Counted from the first letter of the stretch, positions 26,541-36,885 are shown. The stretch is 64,000 nucleotides of DNA from Clostridiaceae bacterium (GCA_904501705.1 CAJGCA010000001.1:1-64000), one strand, 5' to 3'. Program-made: numbers and translations. The notes: generated from the letters alone by a model not told the origin.

Positions 26541-27362
26541 ATGGTAACTGTGTATATTCTGCTCGGCTTAGTCGTATTGGTGGCGTGCCTATTCTTGTAT
26601 GCCATCGCCCCGCGGCGTCGTCGCAATAGCGAGCCGTTCAACCGCACGTTTTTCGCACACCGAGGCCTGCATACCGAGGATGGCGAGGCTCCCGAAAACT
26701 CCCTCGCCGCCTTTGAAAGAGCAAAGAAGGCAGGTTTTGGTGTCGAATTTGACATCCAATTCACCGCCGATCGACAGATTGTCGTCTTCCACGACAAGGA
26801 CTTATCCCGTATGTGCGGTGTTAATAAGCGTGTTGACGCGCTTACCTATGAGGAACTCCAATTGTTAACGCTTCAAGGCGGCAACGAGCACATCCCACTG
26901 CTTACGGACGCACTCGAGCTGCTCGGCGACACGCCTGTTCTCTGCGAAATCAAAAGCTATGGTGCCAACAATGACACCTCGCTGTGCGCTGAAGCGTGGC
27001 CTCTGCTCGAGAAATATAAAGGGCCGCTGTGCATTGAGTCCTTCAATCCGTTTATGGTACAGTGGTTTCGTAAGAACCAGCCGCAGGTCATACGCGGCAT
27101 CCTCTCCACTTGCTACGACGACGTTGACGAGGTAAACTTTTGGCAAGGCGTTGCTCTCGGCGCGCTATTAACCAACTTCCTCACCAAACCGGATTTTATT
27201 GCGTACGACTACAAATACCGAAACAAATTCGCTTTTAAGTTTTGCCGTTCCCTATTCCGCCCAATGACCGTCGCTTGGACGATCACTGACAAAGAGCAGG
27301 AAGCGACTGCACTTAAAAAATTTGACACCTGCATTTTTGAACAGTATTATCCAAGACGTTGA
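26541..27362 (+). CDS. Glycerophosphodiester phosphodiesterase, membrane-anchored
   Basis: A 273-residue protein with an N-terminal membrane segment (about 3-23), a basic PRRRRNS stop-transfer, and a GDPD TIM-barrel domain. The active-site set is His40-Arg41 in FAHRGLH, Glu52-Asn53 in PENS, Glu69 and Asp71 in VEFDIQ, and His84 in VFHDKDLSR. GDPDs hydrolyse glycerophosphodiesters to sn-glycerol 3-phosphate and an alcohol. The positive residues after the helix predict a cytoplasmic catalytic domain. It begins 3 bases after the MFS gene with its ribosome site (GAGGAT) inside that gene, so they are coupled. Confidence 0.9.
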   Translation: MVTVYILLGLVVLVACLFLYAIAPRRRRNSEPFNRTFFAHRGLHTEDGEAPENSLAAFERAKKAGFGVEFDIQFTADRQIVVFHDKDLSRMCGVNKRVDALTYEELQLLTLQGGNEHIPLLTDALELLGDTPVLCEIKSYGANNDTSLCAEAWPLLEKYKGPLCIESFNPFMVQWFRKNQPQVIRGILSTCYDDVDEVNFWQGVALGALLTNFLTKPDFIAYDYKYRNKFAFKFCRSLFRPMTVAWTITDKEQEATALKKFDTCIFEQYYPRR

Positions 27363-27385
27363 TTATTCATTGAGGAGGAACTATT

Positions 27386-28414
27386 TTGAAAAAAATCCGC
27401 ATTGCTATGAGCGCCATTCTGTGCTTTACTCTGTTGAGCGGTTGTTCAATCGACATCACCGTTCGTGATGAGAACGGTAGTAGCATCGCCATCCCTGACG
27501 GTGTGGATTCAGCGATTGAAAATGCCTTTTCTAATGTTATGAATACATCTTCCAGCAAAGAAGGATCCTCAACAACACAAAGCACAGCCGCTACGGGGGA
27601 AAGCAAAACATCCGACGGCGCTGCATCTACTACCTCAACTGTTAATGCCCCATCAAAGGCTACCAATTCAACTACATCTACGCAAAAGACACCTTCTGTT
27701 CAACAGAACATCCCTGCTTCGTCAAAGTATATCACCGGCATATCCATCAACAAAATGCCGAATAAGACGACCTATATCTCCGGCGACCAACAGCTTAACA
27801 CTACCGGTCTGACAATTAACCGCTTATACAGCGACGGATCAAGCGATACTATAAGCAGTGGCTTCAGAGTCATGGGCTTCAACACGAGAAATCCCGGCAC
27901 AAAAAAGTTGACAATTGTATATGAGCACGAAAACGGCTCGGTATTAACCTGTGAGTACTCCATTAATGTCAAAAAGAAACAGCACGACACACCGAATATT
28001 GAAAACAAATTCCATCACGATAAAGAGAACGAAGTTCTAAAGCTAATCAACGAGGTACGTAAAAAGGCCGGCCTCAATGAACTTAAGATGGATAACGGCA
28101 AGATGATGAATGCTGCCGACATCCGCGCTAAAGAGATTACGATTGACTTTGAGCACGAACGCCCCGACCATGACAAATGGGACACTGTATACGATGAAGA
28201 GGGTGCCAGCTATAATACACGCGGAGAAAACCTCGGTAAAAATGCCATTCCCACTGACGAAAACTCTGTCGTGCAAGGCATCTTTGACGCTTGGATGAAC
28301 TCTACTGAGCACAAAAAGAATATTTTGAACCCTGCCTTCACGCATGTCAGCATCGCCTGTCTCGAACACAAAGGACACTTCTACTGGGTGCAGTTATTCG
28401 GCGCAAACGGGTAA
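27386..28414 (+). CDS. Lipoprotein with bacterial Ig-like and CAP (SCP) domains
   Basis: A 342-residue surface lipoprotein. The signal peptide ends in LLSGC (Cys20). A Ser/Thr-rich linker (about 50-115) leads to an Ig-like domain (about 118-195; ITGISINKMPNKTTYISGD, resembling Big_3 modules), then a CAP domain (about 215-342) with LINEVRKKAGLNEL, HERPD, GENLGKN and WMNSTEHKKNILNP. CAP proteins bind surface ligands or lipids; the function here is unknown. The start is TTG, 7 bases after GAGGAGG. It is 23 bases after the GDPD gene and probably the last gene of that group. Its codons are AT-richer than those of its neighbours. Confidence 0.87.
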   Translation: MKKIRIAMSAILCFTLLSGCSIDITVRDENGSSIAIPDGVDSAIENAFSNVMNTSSSKEGSSTTQSTAATGESKTSDGAASTTSTVNAPSKATNSTTSTQKTPSVQQNIPASSKYITGISINKMPNKTTYISGDQQLNTTGLTINRLYSDGSSDTISSGFRVMGFNTRNPGTKKLTIVYEHENGSVLTCEYSINVKKKQHDTPNIENKFHHDKENEVLKLINEVRKKAGLNELKMDNGKMMNAADIRAKEITIDFEHERPDHDKWDTVYDEEGASYNTRGENLGKNAIPTDENSVVQGIFDAWMNSTEHKKNILNPAFTHVSIACLEHKGHFYWVQLFGANG

Positions 28415-28457
28415 CTCGGATTATTTTTAGGATTTTAAAAAAACTTTTAAAAAGCCC

Positions 28458-28486
28458 TTGACAAACCGATCTTCTCGCGTTATAAT
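28458..28486 (+). promoter_or_regulatory. Consensus promoter of tRNA-Leu(CAG)
   Basis: Perfect TTGACA (28458-28463), 17-base spacer and perfect TATAAT (28481-28486), about 43 bases before the tRNA. Full consensus is typical of a stable-RNA promoter. Confidence 0.9.
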
Positions 28487-28529
28487 TCTATTCGTTCCGC
28501 GGCGATCAGCCGAGAACACAATAGAATAT

Positions 28530-28616
28530 GCGGATATGGCGGAATTGGCAGACGCGCTAGATTCAGGTTCTAGTCGGGGCAACTCGGTGGAGGTTCAAGT
28601 CCTCTTATCCGCACCA
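28530..28616 (+). tRNA. tRNA-Leu (anticodon CAG)
   Basis: An 87-base class II tRNA. GCGGATA (28530-28536) pairs with TATCCGC (28606-28612), then discriminator A and encoded CCA. Anticodon loop TTCAGGT, closed by CTAGA/TCTAG, gives anticodon CAG for CUG codons. A long variable arm (CGGGGCAACTCGG) and T-arm GTTCAAGTC are present. Confidence 0.96.
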
Positions 28617-28661
28617 AAAACAAAGAACCCAACCATTTGGTTGGGTTCTTTGTTTTTGGTG
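28612..28661 (+). terminator. Perfect 23-bp palindromic terminator starting in the tRNA CCA end
   Basis: CACCAAAAACAAAGAACCC plus AACC (28612-28634) is exactly complementary to 28639-28661 around the loop ATTT. The descending arm contains the T-run TTTGTTTTT, so it works as an intrinsic terminator in either direction; its first five bases are the 3' end of tRNA-Leu. Confidence 0.88.
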
Positions 28662-28745
28662 TATGGTAAGAAACGACGCAGATGTTACCTTGTTTTTTGC
28701 AAAAAAATAATAATCTTCTTCCCATTATTTCTATAAGTAGTATTA

Positions 28746-28775
28746 TTGACAACATGATATTGTGTATGGTAAAAT
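28746..28775 (+). promoter_or_regulatory. SigmaA-type promoter of the OPT transporter gene
   Basis: TTGACA (28746-28751), 18-base spacer, TAAAAT (28770-28775). The leader of about 65 bases contains a weak ACAATCC...GGTTGT hairpin followed by TTTTT (about 28805-28822), which could attenuate. Confidence 0.6.
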
Positions 28776-28846
28776 TATTGAGTATGTTTTTTGGAAAATA
28801 CAATCCTTGAGGTTGTCTTTTTAATATATCTGAACAGGAGAATACT

Positions 28847-30769
28847 ATGGAAGAGAAAAAAGAATTTCAGCCGTATATTCCTGCCAACAAGGTCACACCC
28901 GAACTGACGGTAACGTCGGTCATTATGGGCATCCTGCTGGCGGTTATATTCGGTGCCGCGAACGCCTACCTTGGTCTTCGCGTCGGTATGACGGTGTCGG
29001 CTTCTATCCCCGCTGCCGTTATCGCGATGGGAGTCATTCGCGTTATTATGCGCAAGAACTCCATCCTCGAAAGCAACCTCGTGCAGACCATCGGCTCTGC
29101 CGGTGAATCCCTTGCCGCTGGTGCAATCTTCACCCTTCCCGCTCTGTATCTGTGGGCACGTGAAGGCGTGATGGAAAAGCCCGGTCTCGTTGAGATCACC
29201 CTCATCGCCCTCATCGGCGGTCTGCTCGGCGTGTTCTTCATGGTGCCGCTGCGCAATGCGCTCATCGTACGCGAGCACGGCACTCTGCCCTATCCCGAAG
29301 GACAGGCCTGCGCCGAAGTGCTGCTCGCCGGCGAAAAAGGCGGCGCTAACGCCTCCACCGTATTCGCGGGTATGGGCTTTGCTGCGCTGTTCAAGTTTAT
29401 CATCGACGGCCTGAAGCTTGTGCCGAGCGAGGTCAACCTGCGCGGTTCTCTGAAGAACTACCCCGGTACGATCGGCACGCAGATCTACCCCGCCGTGATG
29501 AGCGTCGGTTACATCTGCGGCCCCCGCATCTCGTCCTATATGTTCGCGGGCGGCATCATCAGCTGGGTTATTCTCATCCCGCTGATCGTGCTGTTTGGCG
29601 GTAATATGCTGATGTACCCCGGCACCGAGACCATCGGCGAGATCTTCGCCGCGAGCGGCGCCGAAGGCATTTGGAGCACCTACATCCGCTACATCGGTGC
29701 GGGTGCTCTGGCTGCAGGCGGTATCATCAGCCTGATCAAGTCTCTGCCGCTCATCGTACGCACCTTCCGCGATGCCATCAAGGGCTTCTCGGTCTCCTCC
29801 GGCGCGAGCGCCGCTCGTACCGAGCAGGATATCAACCTCAAGATCGTGCTCATTGCCATCCTTGTCCTGACACTGGCCGTATGGCTGGTGCCTGCGATCC
29901 CTGTGTCGCTGATCGGCGCGATCATCGTGGTCATCTTCGGCTTCTTCTTCGCGACCGTTTCTTCCCGCATGGTCGGCTTGGTCGGTAGCAGTAACAACCC
30001 CGTTTCGGGTATGGCGATTGCAACGCTGCTCATCGCCACGCTGATCCTCAAGCTCACCGGCGAAGCCGGTGCGGACGGTATGCAAGCAGCAATCGCCATC
30101 GGCTCGATTATCTGCATCGTCGCAGCGATCTCCGGCGACACCTCGCAAGACCTTAAGACCGGTTATCTGCTCGGCGCGACGCCGAAAAAGCAGCAGATCG
30201 GCGAGGTCATCGGTGTTGTCGCATCGGCGCTGGCAATCGGCGCAACCCTCAACCTGCTGGATAGCGCTTGGGGCTTTGGCTCTGCCGAGCTTGCTGCTCC
30301 GCAGGCGACGCTGATGAAGATGGTCATTGAAGGCATTATGAGCGGCAACCTGCCCTGGGGTCTGATCCTCATCGGTGTGTGTCTGGCGGTCGTTGTCGAG
30401 ATCCTCGGCATCCCGGTTCTGCCCGTTGCCATCGGTATCTATCTGCCCGTACAACTCAACGCCTGCATTATGGTCGGCGGTGTCATCCGTTGGTTCTTCG
30501 ATAAGATGAAGGAGGGTGACAACAAAGAGCAGACGGTCAGCAACGGTATCCTCTTCTGCTCCGGTATGATCGCGGGTGAAGGCTTGGTCGGCATTCTGCT
30601 GGCCATCCTCGCGGTGTTCGGTGTTGGCGAGCTACTGGATCTGTCCGGCAAGCTCAACCTGCCTGAATGGGCTGCCACCATCGGCTCGGTGATCGTTTTC
30701 GCACTGATCATCCTCTCTCTGCTCGCTTTCACCATCTGGAAAAAGCAGCCGAAGAAGACGGAAGAATAA
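28847..30769 (+). CDS. OPT-family oligopeptide transporter
   Basis: A 640-residue polytopic membrane protein with about 14-16 hydrophobic segments, matching the prokaryotic OPT family of proton-coupled peptide (or metal-chelate) importers. Signatures are GILLAVIFGAANAYLGLRVG near the start, the GTLPYPEGQACAEVL motif (about 144-158) and GDTSQDLKTGYLLGATP (about 429-445). CAGGAG precedes the ATG. It is followed one base later by a PqqD-like gene, so the two form an operon with its own promoter and a shared terminator. The actual substrate is not readable. Confidence 0.92.
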   Translation: MEEKKEFQPYIPANKVTPELTVTSVIMGILLAVIFGAANAYLGLRVGMTVSASIPAAVIAMGVIRVIMRKNSILESNLVQTIGSAGESLAAGAIFTLPALYLWAREGVMEKPGLVEITLIALIGGLLGVFFMVPLRNALIVREHGTLPYPEGQACAEVLLAGEKGGANASTVFAGMGFAALFKFIIDGLKLVPSEVNLRGSLKNYPGTIGTQIYPAVMSVGYICGPRISSYMFAGGIISWVILIPLIVLFGGNMLMYPGTETIGEIFAASGAEGIWSTYIRYIGAGALAAGGIISLIKSLPLIVRTFRDAIKGFSVSSGASAARTEQDINLKIVLIAILVLTLAVWLVPAIPVSLIGAIIVVIFGFFFATVSSRMVGLVGSSNNPVSGMAIATLLIATLILKLTGEAGADGMQAAIAIGSIICIVAAISGDTSQDLKTGYLLGATPKKQQIGEVIGVVASALAIGATLNLLDSAWGFGSAELAAPQATLMKMVIEGIMSGNLPWGLILIGVCLAVVVEILGIPVLPVAIGIYLPVQLNACIMVGGVIRWFFDKMKEGDNKEQTVSNGILFCSGMIAGEGLVGILLAILAVFGVGELLDLSGKLNLPEWAATIGSVIVFALIILSLLAFTIWKKQPKKTEE

Positions 30770-30770
30770 T

Positions 30771-31121
30771 ATGAAGAAAAAACCGATCATCATCCCCGAG
30801 AACTATCTGGAACGTATCCCCTGCCGTCCCGCATCCATCCCTTGGACGACGGACAACGCGGGAATCGTAACGCTCGAGATCGAAAACGCCGGTTGGGCGA
30901 ATCGACTAGCGCAAAAGCTGTTTGGTCGCCCGAAAACCAGCTACATCCATCTGGATACGATGGGAAGCTTTGTCTGGCCGTTGCTGGATGGTGAAAAGAG
31001 CATCACCGAACTCGGCAAGCTCGTCGACGAGCATTTTGGCGAAGAAGCTCATCCGCTGTATGAGCGGCTGGCACGCTATTTCCAGATTCTCGACAGCTAC
31101 CACTTCATCGAGTGGAAATAA
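30771..31121 (+). CDS. PqqD-family protein (RRE-like winged helix)
   Basis: A 116-residue soluble protein whose C-terminal 75 residues match PqqD: SYIHLDTMGSFVWPLLDGEK, then SITELGKLVDEHFGE and a final helix YERLARYFQILDSYHFI. PqqD domains are winged helix-turn-helix modules; in RiPP pathways they bind the leader peptide of a precursor and present it to a radical SAM enzyme. No precursor or radical SAM maturase of that kind is next to it. Its only operon partner is the OPT transporter, so it may bind a peptide linked to transport or be a regulator. Confidence 0.82.
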   Translation: MKKKPIIIPENYLERIPCRPASIPWTTDNAGIVTLEIENAGWANRLAQKLFGRPKTSYIHLDTMGSFVWPLLDGEKSITELGKLVDEHFGEEAHPLYERLARYFQILDSYHFIEWK

Positions 31122-31127
31122 CAAACG

Positions 31128-31160
31128 AAAAAGCGGAGAGCAATACGCTCTCCGCTTTTT
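31128..31160. terminator. Bidirectional terminator between pqqD-like gene and pepD
   Basis: AAAAAGCGGAGAGC is exactly complementary to GCTCTCCGCTTTTT around AATAC. Both sides carry A/T runs, so it can end the convergent transcripts. Confidence 0.92.
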
Positions 31161-31167
31161 GCTATTG

Positions 31168-32580
31168 TTATAAGCTCTTCAGAATCTCGCAAACATAGCG
31201 ATAAACGCGCTCGACGGAAGAAATCGACAGCCGCTCGCGGCAGGTGTGGATATCCTGCATATCGGGGCCGATGGACACGGCGTCAAGACCGGGCAGTTTA
31301 TCGCACAGATAGCCGCACTCAAGACCTGCATGAATTGCGACAACCTTCGCCTGAGAGCCGTACATCCTCTTCCAAACCGCGCACATCGTGTCGCGCAGAC
31401 GAGACTCCTTGCAATATTCCCACGCAGGATAATCGCCGCTTGATTCGCAACGGCCGCCACAGGATTGCGCGACCGTCTTCACACGCGCGAGCAACGCCGC
31501 TTTCTCTTCGCCGACGCTGCTGCGCAGACCAAAGCTCGCCTTGACCGCGTCGCCCTCTGTCTTGAGAATTCCAAGATTGAGCGAGGTCTGCACCAAGCCG
31601 TCGATCGACTCGCTCATCGAGATAATGCCGTTCGGCACTGTTGTCAGAAACTCCACAACACGCCGCGTGGCTTCATCAGTCATCGTATAATTCTCCGCGA
31701 TCGCGTGCTCGACCGTCACCGTTAGGTTAGAATCCCCCTCAATACGATGCTCCTGTGCATAGGCTGCGCCAAACGGGGTGATATCCTTCGTCGCGGCAAG
31801 CACACAGGTCGTCTTGCACGGTATGGCGTTATCTTTCTGACCTCCTTCAATGCGGACGATGCGATAGGTCTCCAGCGTTTGCAGGAACTGCCCCATCACG
31901 ACATTGGAATTGAGACGCCCCTTGTCGATCTCGACGCCGGAATGACCGCCCTGCAGTCCATCAACCGTAATCTTATAGGTGTTCCAGTAATTGTAGATAC
32001 GCTCGATCGGCAGAGCGACATCAGCGCGCAAACCGCCCGCGCAGCTAACCGTCAGTACGCCCTCTTCCTCAGAATCAATATTAATGAGCAAACGTCCATC
32101 CAAGGCTGCACCATCCAAGCCAGCAGCACCCAAGAGACCGATCTCCTCATCGACAGTAAGCAGCACCTCGAGCGGCGGATGCGGCAAGTCGTCCGCATCT
32201 AGAATCGCCAACGCCATCGCCACCGCAATACCGTCGTCGCCGCCAAGAGTCGTGCCCTCGGCAAACAGCCAATCGCCGTCGACTGCGAGCTCCAGTCCAT
32301 CTTTCTCGAAATCAATGGTGCAGTCTGGCGCTTTCTCGCAAACCATATCTAAATGCCCTTGGAGAATGACGGCGGGATGATCCTCATAACCGGCTGTTGC
32401 GGCTTTCTTGATAATCACATTGCCGAGCGTGTCCTGCACATGAGCAAGGCCGTGCGCCTCGGCGAATGCCACGCAGTAGGCGCTGATCGCGGCGGTGTTC
32501 CCAGAGCCGTGCGGGATCGCCGCGAGTTCCTCAAAATAATGAAATACCCGTTCAGGTTGTAATCCAGCTAATTTATTCAT
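31168..32580 (-). CDS. pepD: Aminoacyl-histidine dipeptidase (PepD)
   Basis: A 470-residue M20-family metallopeptidase cleaving dipeptides such as Xaa-His. Metal ligands lie in LQGHLDMVCEK, LGGDDGIAVAMALAILD, TVDEEIGLLGA and a C-terminal HAGLECGYL. PHGSGNTAAI near the start is a PepD signature. The lid/dimerisation domain fills about 185-380. It acts in the cytoplasm on peptides, which fits the convergent OPT peptide importer. GGAGG lies about 6 bases before the chosen ATG; the ORF could run 26 codons further upstream without a ribosome site. Confidence 0.93.
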   Translation of the reverse strand: MNKLAGLQPERVFHYFEELAAIPHGSGNTAAISAYCVAFAEAHGLAHVQDTLGNVIIKKAATAGYEDHPAVILQGHLDMVCEKAPDCTIDFEKDGLELAVDGDWLFAEGTTLGGDDGIAVAMALAILDADDLPHPPLEVLLTVDEEIGLLGAAGLDGAALDGRLLINIDSEEEGVLTVSCAGGLRADVALPIERIYNYWNTYKITVDGLQGGHSGVEIDKGRLNSNVVMGQFLQTLETYRIVRIEGGQKDNAIPCKTTCVLAATKDITPFGAAYAQEHRIEGDSNLTVTVEHAIAENYTMTDEATRRVVEFLTTVPNGIISMSESIDGLVQTSLNLGILKTEGDAVKASFGLRSSVGEEKAALLARVKTVAQSCGGRCESSGDYPAWEYCKESRLRDTMCAVWKRMYGSQAKVVAIHAGLECGYLCDKLPGLDAVSIGPDMQDIHTCRERLSISSVERVYRYVCEILKSL

Positions 32581-32610
32581 CGTGACCCTCCGTTTACGGT
32601 TGCTGGATGT

Positions 32611-32639
32611 ATTGTACCACAAAACCCTGCAATATACAA
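32611..32639 (-). promoter_or_regulatory. SigmaA-type promoter of pepD
   Basis: On the minus strand TTGTAT (32634-32639) and TACAAT (32611-32616) are 17 bases apart, 31 bases before the start codon and just after the groL terminator. Confidence 0.55.
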
Positions 32640-32642
32640 GAG

Positions 32643-32676
32643 AAAAAGCCGAATGCAAAACTGCATTCGACTTTTT
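32643..32676 (-). terminator. Terminator of groS-groL
   Basis: On the minus strand AAAAAGTCGAATGC pairs with GCATTCGGCTTTTT (one G-T pair) around AGTTTT, 11 bases after the groL stop codon. Confidence 0.88.
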
Positions 32677-32687
32677 CTTGCATTATC

Positions 32688-34664
<1,977 letters not shown>

Positions 34665-34678
34665 TTACCAAACAAAAG

Positions 34679-34705
34679 TTAGCACTCTCCTATCTCGAGT
34701 GCTAA
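34679..34705. promoter_or_regulatory. CIRCE operator (HrcA binding site)
   Basis: A perfect TTAGCACTC-N9-GAGTGCTAA inverted repeat lies between the promoter and groS. In Firmicutes HrcA binds this element and represses groESL until heat or misfolded protein titrates GroEL. hrcA is not in the window. Confidence 0.97.
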
Positions 34706-34709
34706 CTCT

Positions 34710-34737
34710 ATTGTACCCCATTTTTTTGAAAAATCAA
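34710..34737 (-). promoter_or_regulatory. SigmaA-type promoter of groS-groL
   Basis: On the minus strand TTGATT (34732-34737) and TACAAT (34710-34715) are 16 bases apart; the transcript start would fall at the edge of the CIRCE element, the usual geometry for HrcA repression. Confidence 0.65.
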
Positions 34738-34775
34738 GTATATTTTGGAACATTTTTCATTTTTTAAAAAATTGT

Positions 34776-35744
34776 TCATAAAGCAGATGCAACAAACGCC
34801 CCATCGATGACCTCGTGTGCCGCCTTTTTCGCCTCGACAACCGCCGCAGGGACGACAAAACGATAGGCGCTCGGTAAGATGGTAAACGACATCTTGTTGG
34901 AACAGGCACATTCGCCGTCAACCGTGCAGTAGGTGTCTTTTTTTGCGGTGACGGACATCGCTGTGCCGCGAATGTGCTCACAATAGGATAAATCGTCATA
35001 GTTGCCCGCTTTGTATTTCTTAAGGAAAGGCAACACACGGAAGCGACTAATCTTCTTGACCAGCACAAAATCCAGTAAGCCGTCATCCTCAATCGCGTGC
35101 GGCGCGCCGCGGTAGCCGCCGCCGTAATACTGCCCGTTCGCCGCCAATGCAAGGAAATACTTGTCGCTTCGCTCGACCGTGCCGTTCTCGCTCTCGATAA
35201 CGATATTCATTTCATCCCCGATCGGATGACAAAATACGTCCACAATCGCGAGATTGTACGCGAGCGAGCCACTCACGCCGGGCAGGTGCTTATAGCGGTT
35301 CATCTTTGCCGCTACCTTAGCGTCCATACCGATCGCCGCAATGTTGAGCGACAACTTCCCATCACAGTCGACAGCATCCACAGGAATCGCTACGCCCTCA
35401 ATGAGCGCGGGCAGATCAAGGAAAACATCACTACCGCCAAACGTTCGCACGTAGTCGTTACCGGAGCCGCAAGGAACGACCGTCAGTTCGGCATCGCCGC
35501 CCTGCGGCATGCCGCTCGCCGTCTCCTGCAAGGTTCCGTCCCCTCCGCAGGCGTACAGTCGCACGCGATCCCCTTTGGCGCATTCTTCCTGCGCGATACG
35601 GGTGGCAGCGCCTACCGCATCAGTTAAACGGATGCAATACTCTTCTTCAGGGTGAGCGGAGAAATATGTTACGATCTGCTCGCGAAGAGACAGAGCAAAT
35701 TGCTTTTTCCCCGCACATGGATTGAGAATGAATACGTGACGCAT
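34776..35744 (-). CDS. Diacylglycerol/lipid kinase family protein (DagK/YegS type)
   Basis: A 322-residue kinase. The N-terminal catalytic domain has FILNPCAGKK (about 5-14), the nucleotide loop ACGGDGTLQETASGM (about 65-79) and VVPCGSGNDYVRTFGG (about 89-104). The C-terminal beta-sandwich has GGYRGAPHAIEDDGLLDFVLV. These proteins phosphorylate diacylglycerol or related lipids on the inner membrane face and recycle diacylglycerol from lipoteichoic acid synthesis. The exact lipid is not known. AAGGAGG lies 8 bases upstream of the ATG; 25 bases separate it from the methyltransferase gene upstream. Confidence 0.88.
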   Translation of the reverse strand: MRHVFILNPCAGKKQFALSLREQIVTYFSAHPEEEYCIRLTDAVGAATRIAQEECAKGDRVRLYACGGDGTLQETASGMPQGGDAELTVVPCGSGNDYVRTFGGSDVFLDLPALIEGVAIPVDAVDCDGKLSLNIAAIGMDAKVAAKMNRYKHLPGVSGSLAYNLAIVDVFCHPIGDEMNIVIESENGTVERSDKYFLALAANGQYYGGGYRGAPHAIEDDGLLDFVLVKKISRFRVLPFLKKYKAGNYDDLSYCEHIRGTAMSVTAKKDTYCTVDGECACSNKMSFTILPSAYRFVVPAAVVEAKKAAHEVIDGAFVASAL

Positions 35745-35769
35745 ACGACACGCCTCCTTTTAACGATCC

Positions 35770-36885
35770 TTATTTATAATACATATAAAGCTGACATTTC
35801 AGCATACCGTTATAGAGCTTGCGGCGTTTATCTGCGGGACGACCGAACAGCTCCTCGAACTGTTCGTGCGGACTGATGATCGCATAACTCCAACCGGCTT
35901 TTGGTGCAAACACCTTACCCATCACGCGGTAAAGTTCTTCCGCCGCCTTTACGTCCAGCAGTCGCTCGCCGTACGGCGGGTTGCACAGCACCGTGCCGCT
36001 GTCACCATCGGGCACAAACGAACGGATATCCGTCTGCGCGGTGGATATACAACTCCCTACACCCGCTTTTTGCGCGTTCTCTTTCGCTAATTTCAGCACC
36101 TCAGCGTCAATATCTCCACCTCGTGCCGCAAAGGTCACATCGCGCTCGAATTCCCGTGCACGCGTACGCTCCTGTTTCCAAACATCCTCCGGAATGCTAC
36201 CCCAATGCATCGCCGAGAAACCTCGACGAATACCCGGTGCAATACCCTTGGCCGCGAGCGCCGCCTCAATTATCAGGGTTCCCGAACCGCAGCAGGGATC
36301 ACAGACAAGCTGTGCGCGCCGCGCGCGGGTCACATCGACGATCGCCGCCGCCAGCGTTTCTTTGATCGGCGCGCCGCCGGCGACTGTGCGATAACCACGC
36401 TTGTGCAATCCGGCGCCGCTGGTATCCAACATCAGCGTCGCCTCATCCTTTAGTATCGTGAACTGCACTTGACATTTACAGCCCGTTTCATTGAGAAAAC
36501 GCGTATCGTATGCATCGCGCAGATGTTCCACGATCGCCTTTTTGATGATCGACTGGCAGTCGGGAACGCTGTGGAGCTTAGAATTGAGCGACCATCCCTT
36601 CACAGGGAACGCATCTGCACGACCGATCCAACGTTCCCACGACAGCGCGCGCACGCCTTCGAACAGCTCATCGAAAGACCGCGCGGCAAACCGGCCGAGC
36701 ACAATCAGAATTCGTTCAGCATAACGCGAGGAGATATTCGCCCGCGCAAGCATCGACAGATCACCGTTAAACAGCACCCGTCCGTTCTCGGGGCGAACAT
36801 TCTCCGCGCCCATGCGGCGTAACTCATCGCCCAATATTCCCTCAATGCCAAACAGGCACGGAGCGCAAAATTCGATCAATTCCAT
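35770..36885 (-). CDS. THUMP-domain class I RNA methyltransferase (YpsC/RlmL-N type)
   Basis: A 371-residue protein with a ferredoxin-like plus THUMP RNA-binding half (about 1-160; LFGIEGILGDELRRMG at the start) and a Rossmann methyltransferase half (about 165-371). DPCCGSGTLIIEAAL is the SAM-binding loop and CNPPYGERL the catalytic (N/D)PPY motif of N2-guanine or N6-adenine methyltransferases. Relatives methylate 23S rRNA at G2445 (RlmL) or tRNA; the target cannot be fixed. The ATG is 8 bases after AAGGA; a longer ORF lacks a ribosome site. Confidence 0.88.
   Translation of the reverse strand: MELIEFCAPCLFGIEGILGDELRRMGAENVRPENGRVLFNGDLSMLARANISSRYAERILIVLGRFAARSFDELFEGVRALSWERWIGRADAFPVKGWSLNSKLHSVPDCQSIIKKAIVEHLRDAYDTRFLNETGCKCQVQFTILKDEATLMLDTSGAGLHKRGYRTVAGGAPIKETLAAAIVDVTRARRAQLVCDPCCGSGTLIIEAALAAKGIAPGIRRGFSAMHWGSIPEDVWKQERTRAREFERDVTFAARGGDIDAEVLKLAKENAQKAGVGSCISTAQTDIRSFVPDGDSGTVLCNPPYGERLLDVKAAEELYRVMGKVFAPKAGWSYAIISPHEQFEELFGRPADKRRKLYNGMLKCQLYMYYK

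Noticed and set aside
28775..30454. A 559-codon minus-strand frame opposite the OPT transporter
   Set aside because: The translation is low-complexity (Asp, Arg, His rich) and is a shadow of the transporter gene; no start signal.
34744..34775. AT palindrome (ATTTTTTAAAAAAT) after the lipid-kinase gene as a terminator
   Set aside because: It is a pure A/T palindrome without a GC stem; it could contribute to termination but cannot be called.
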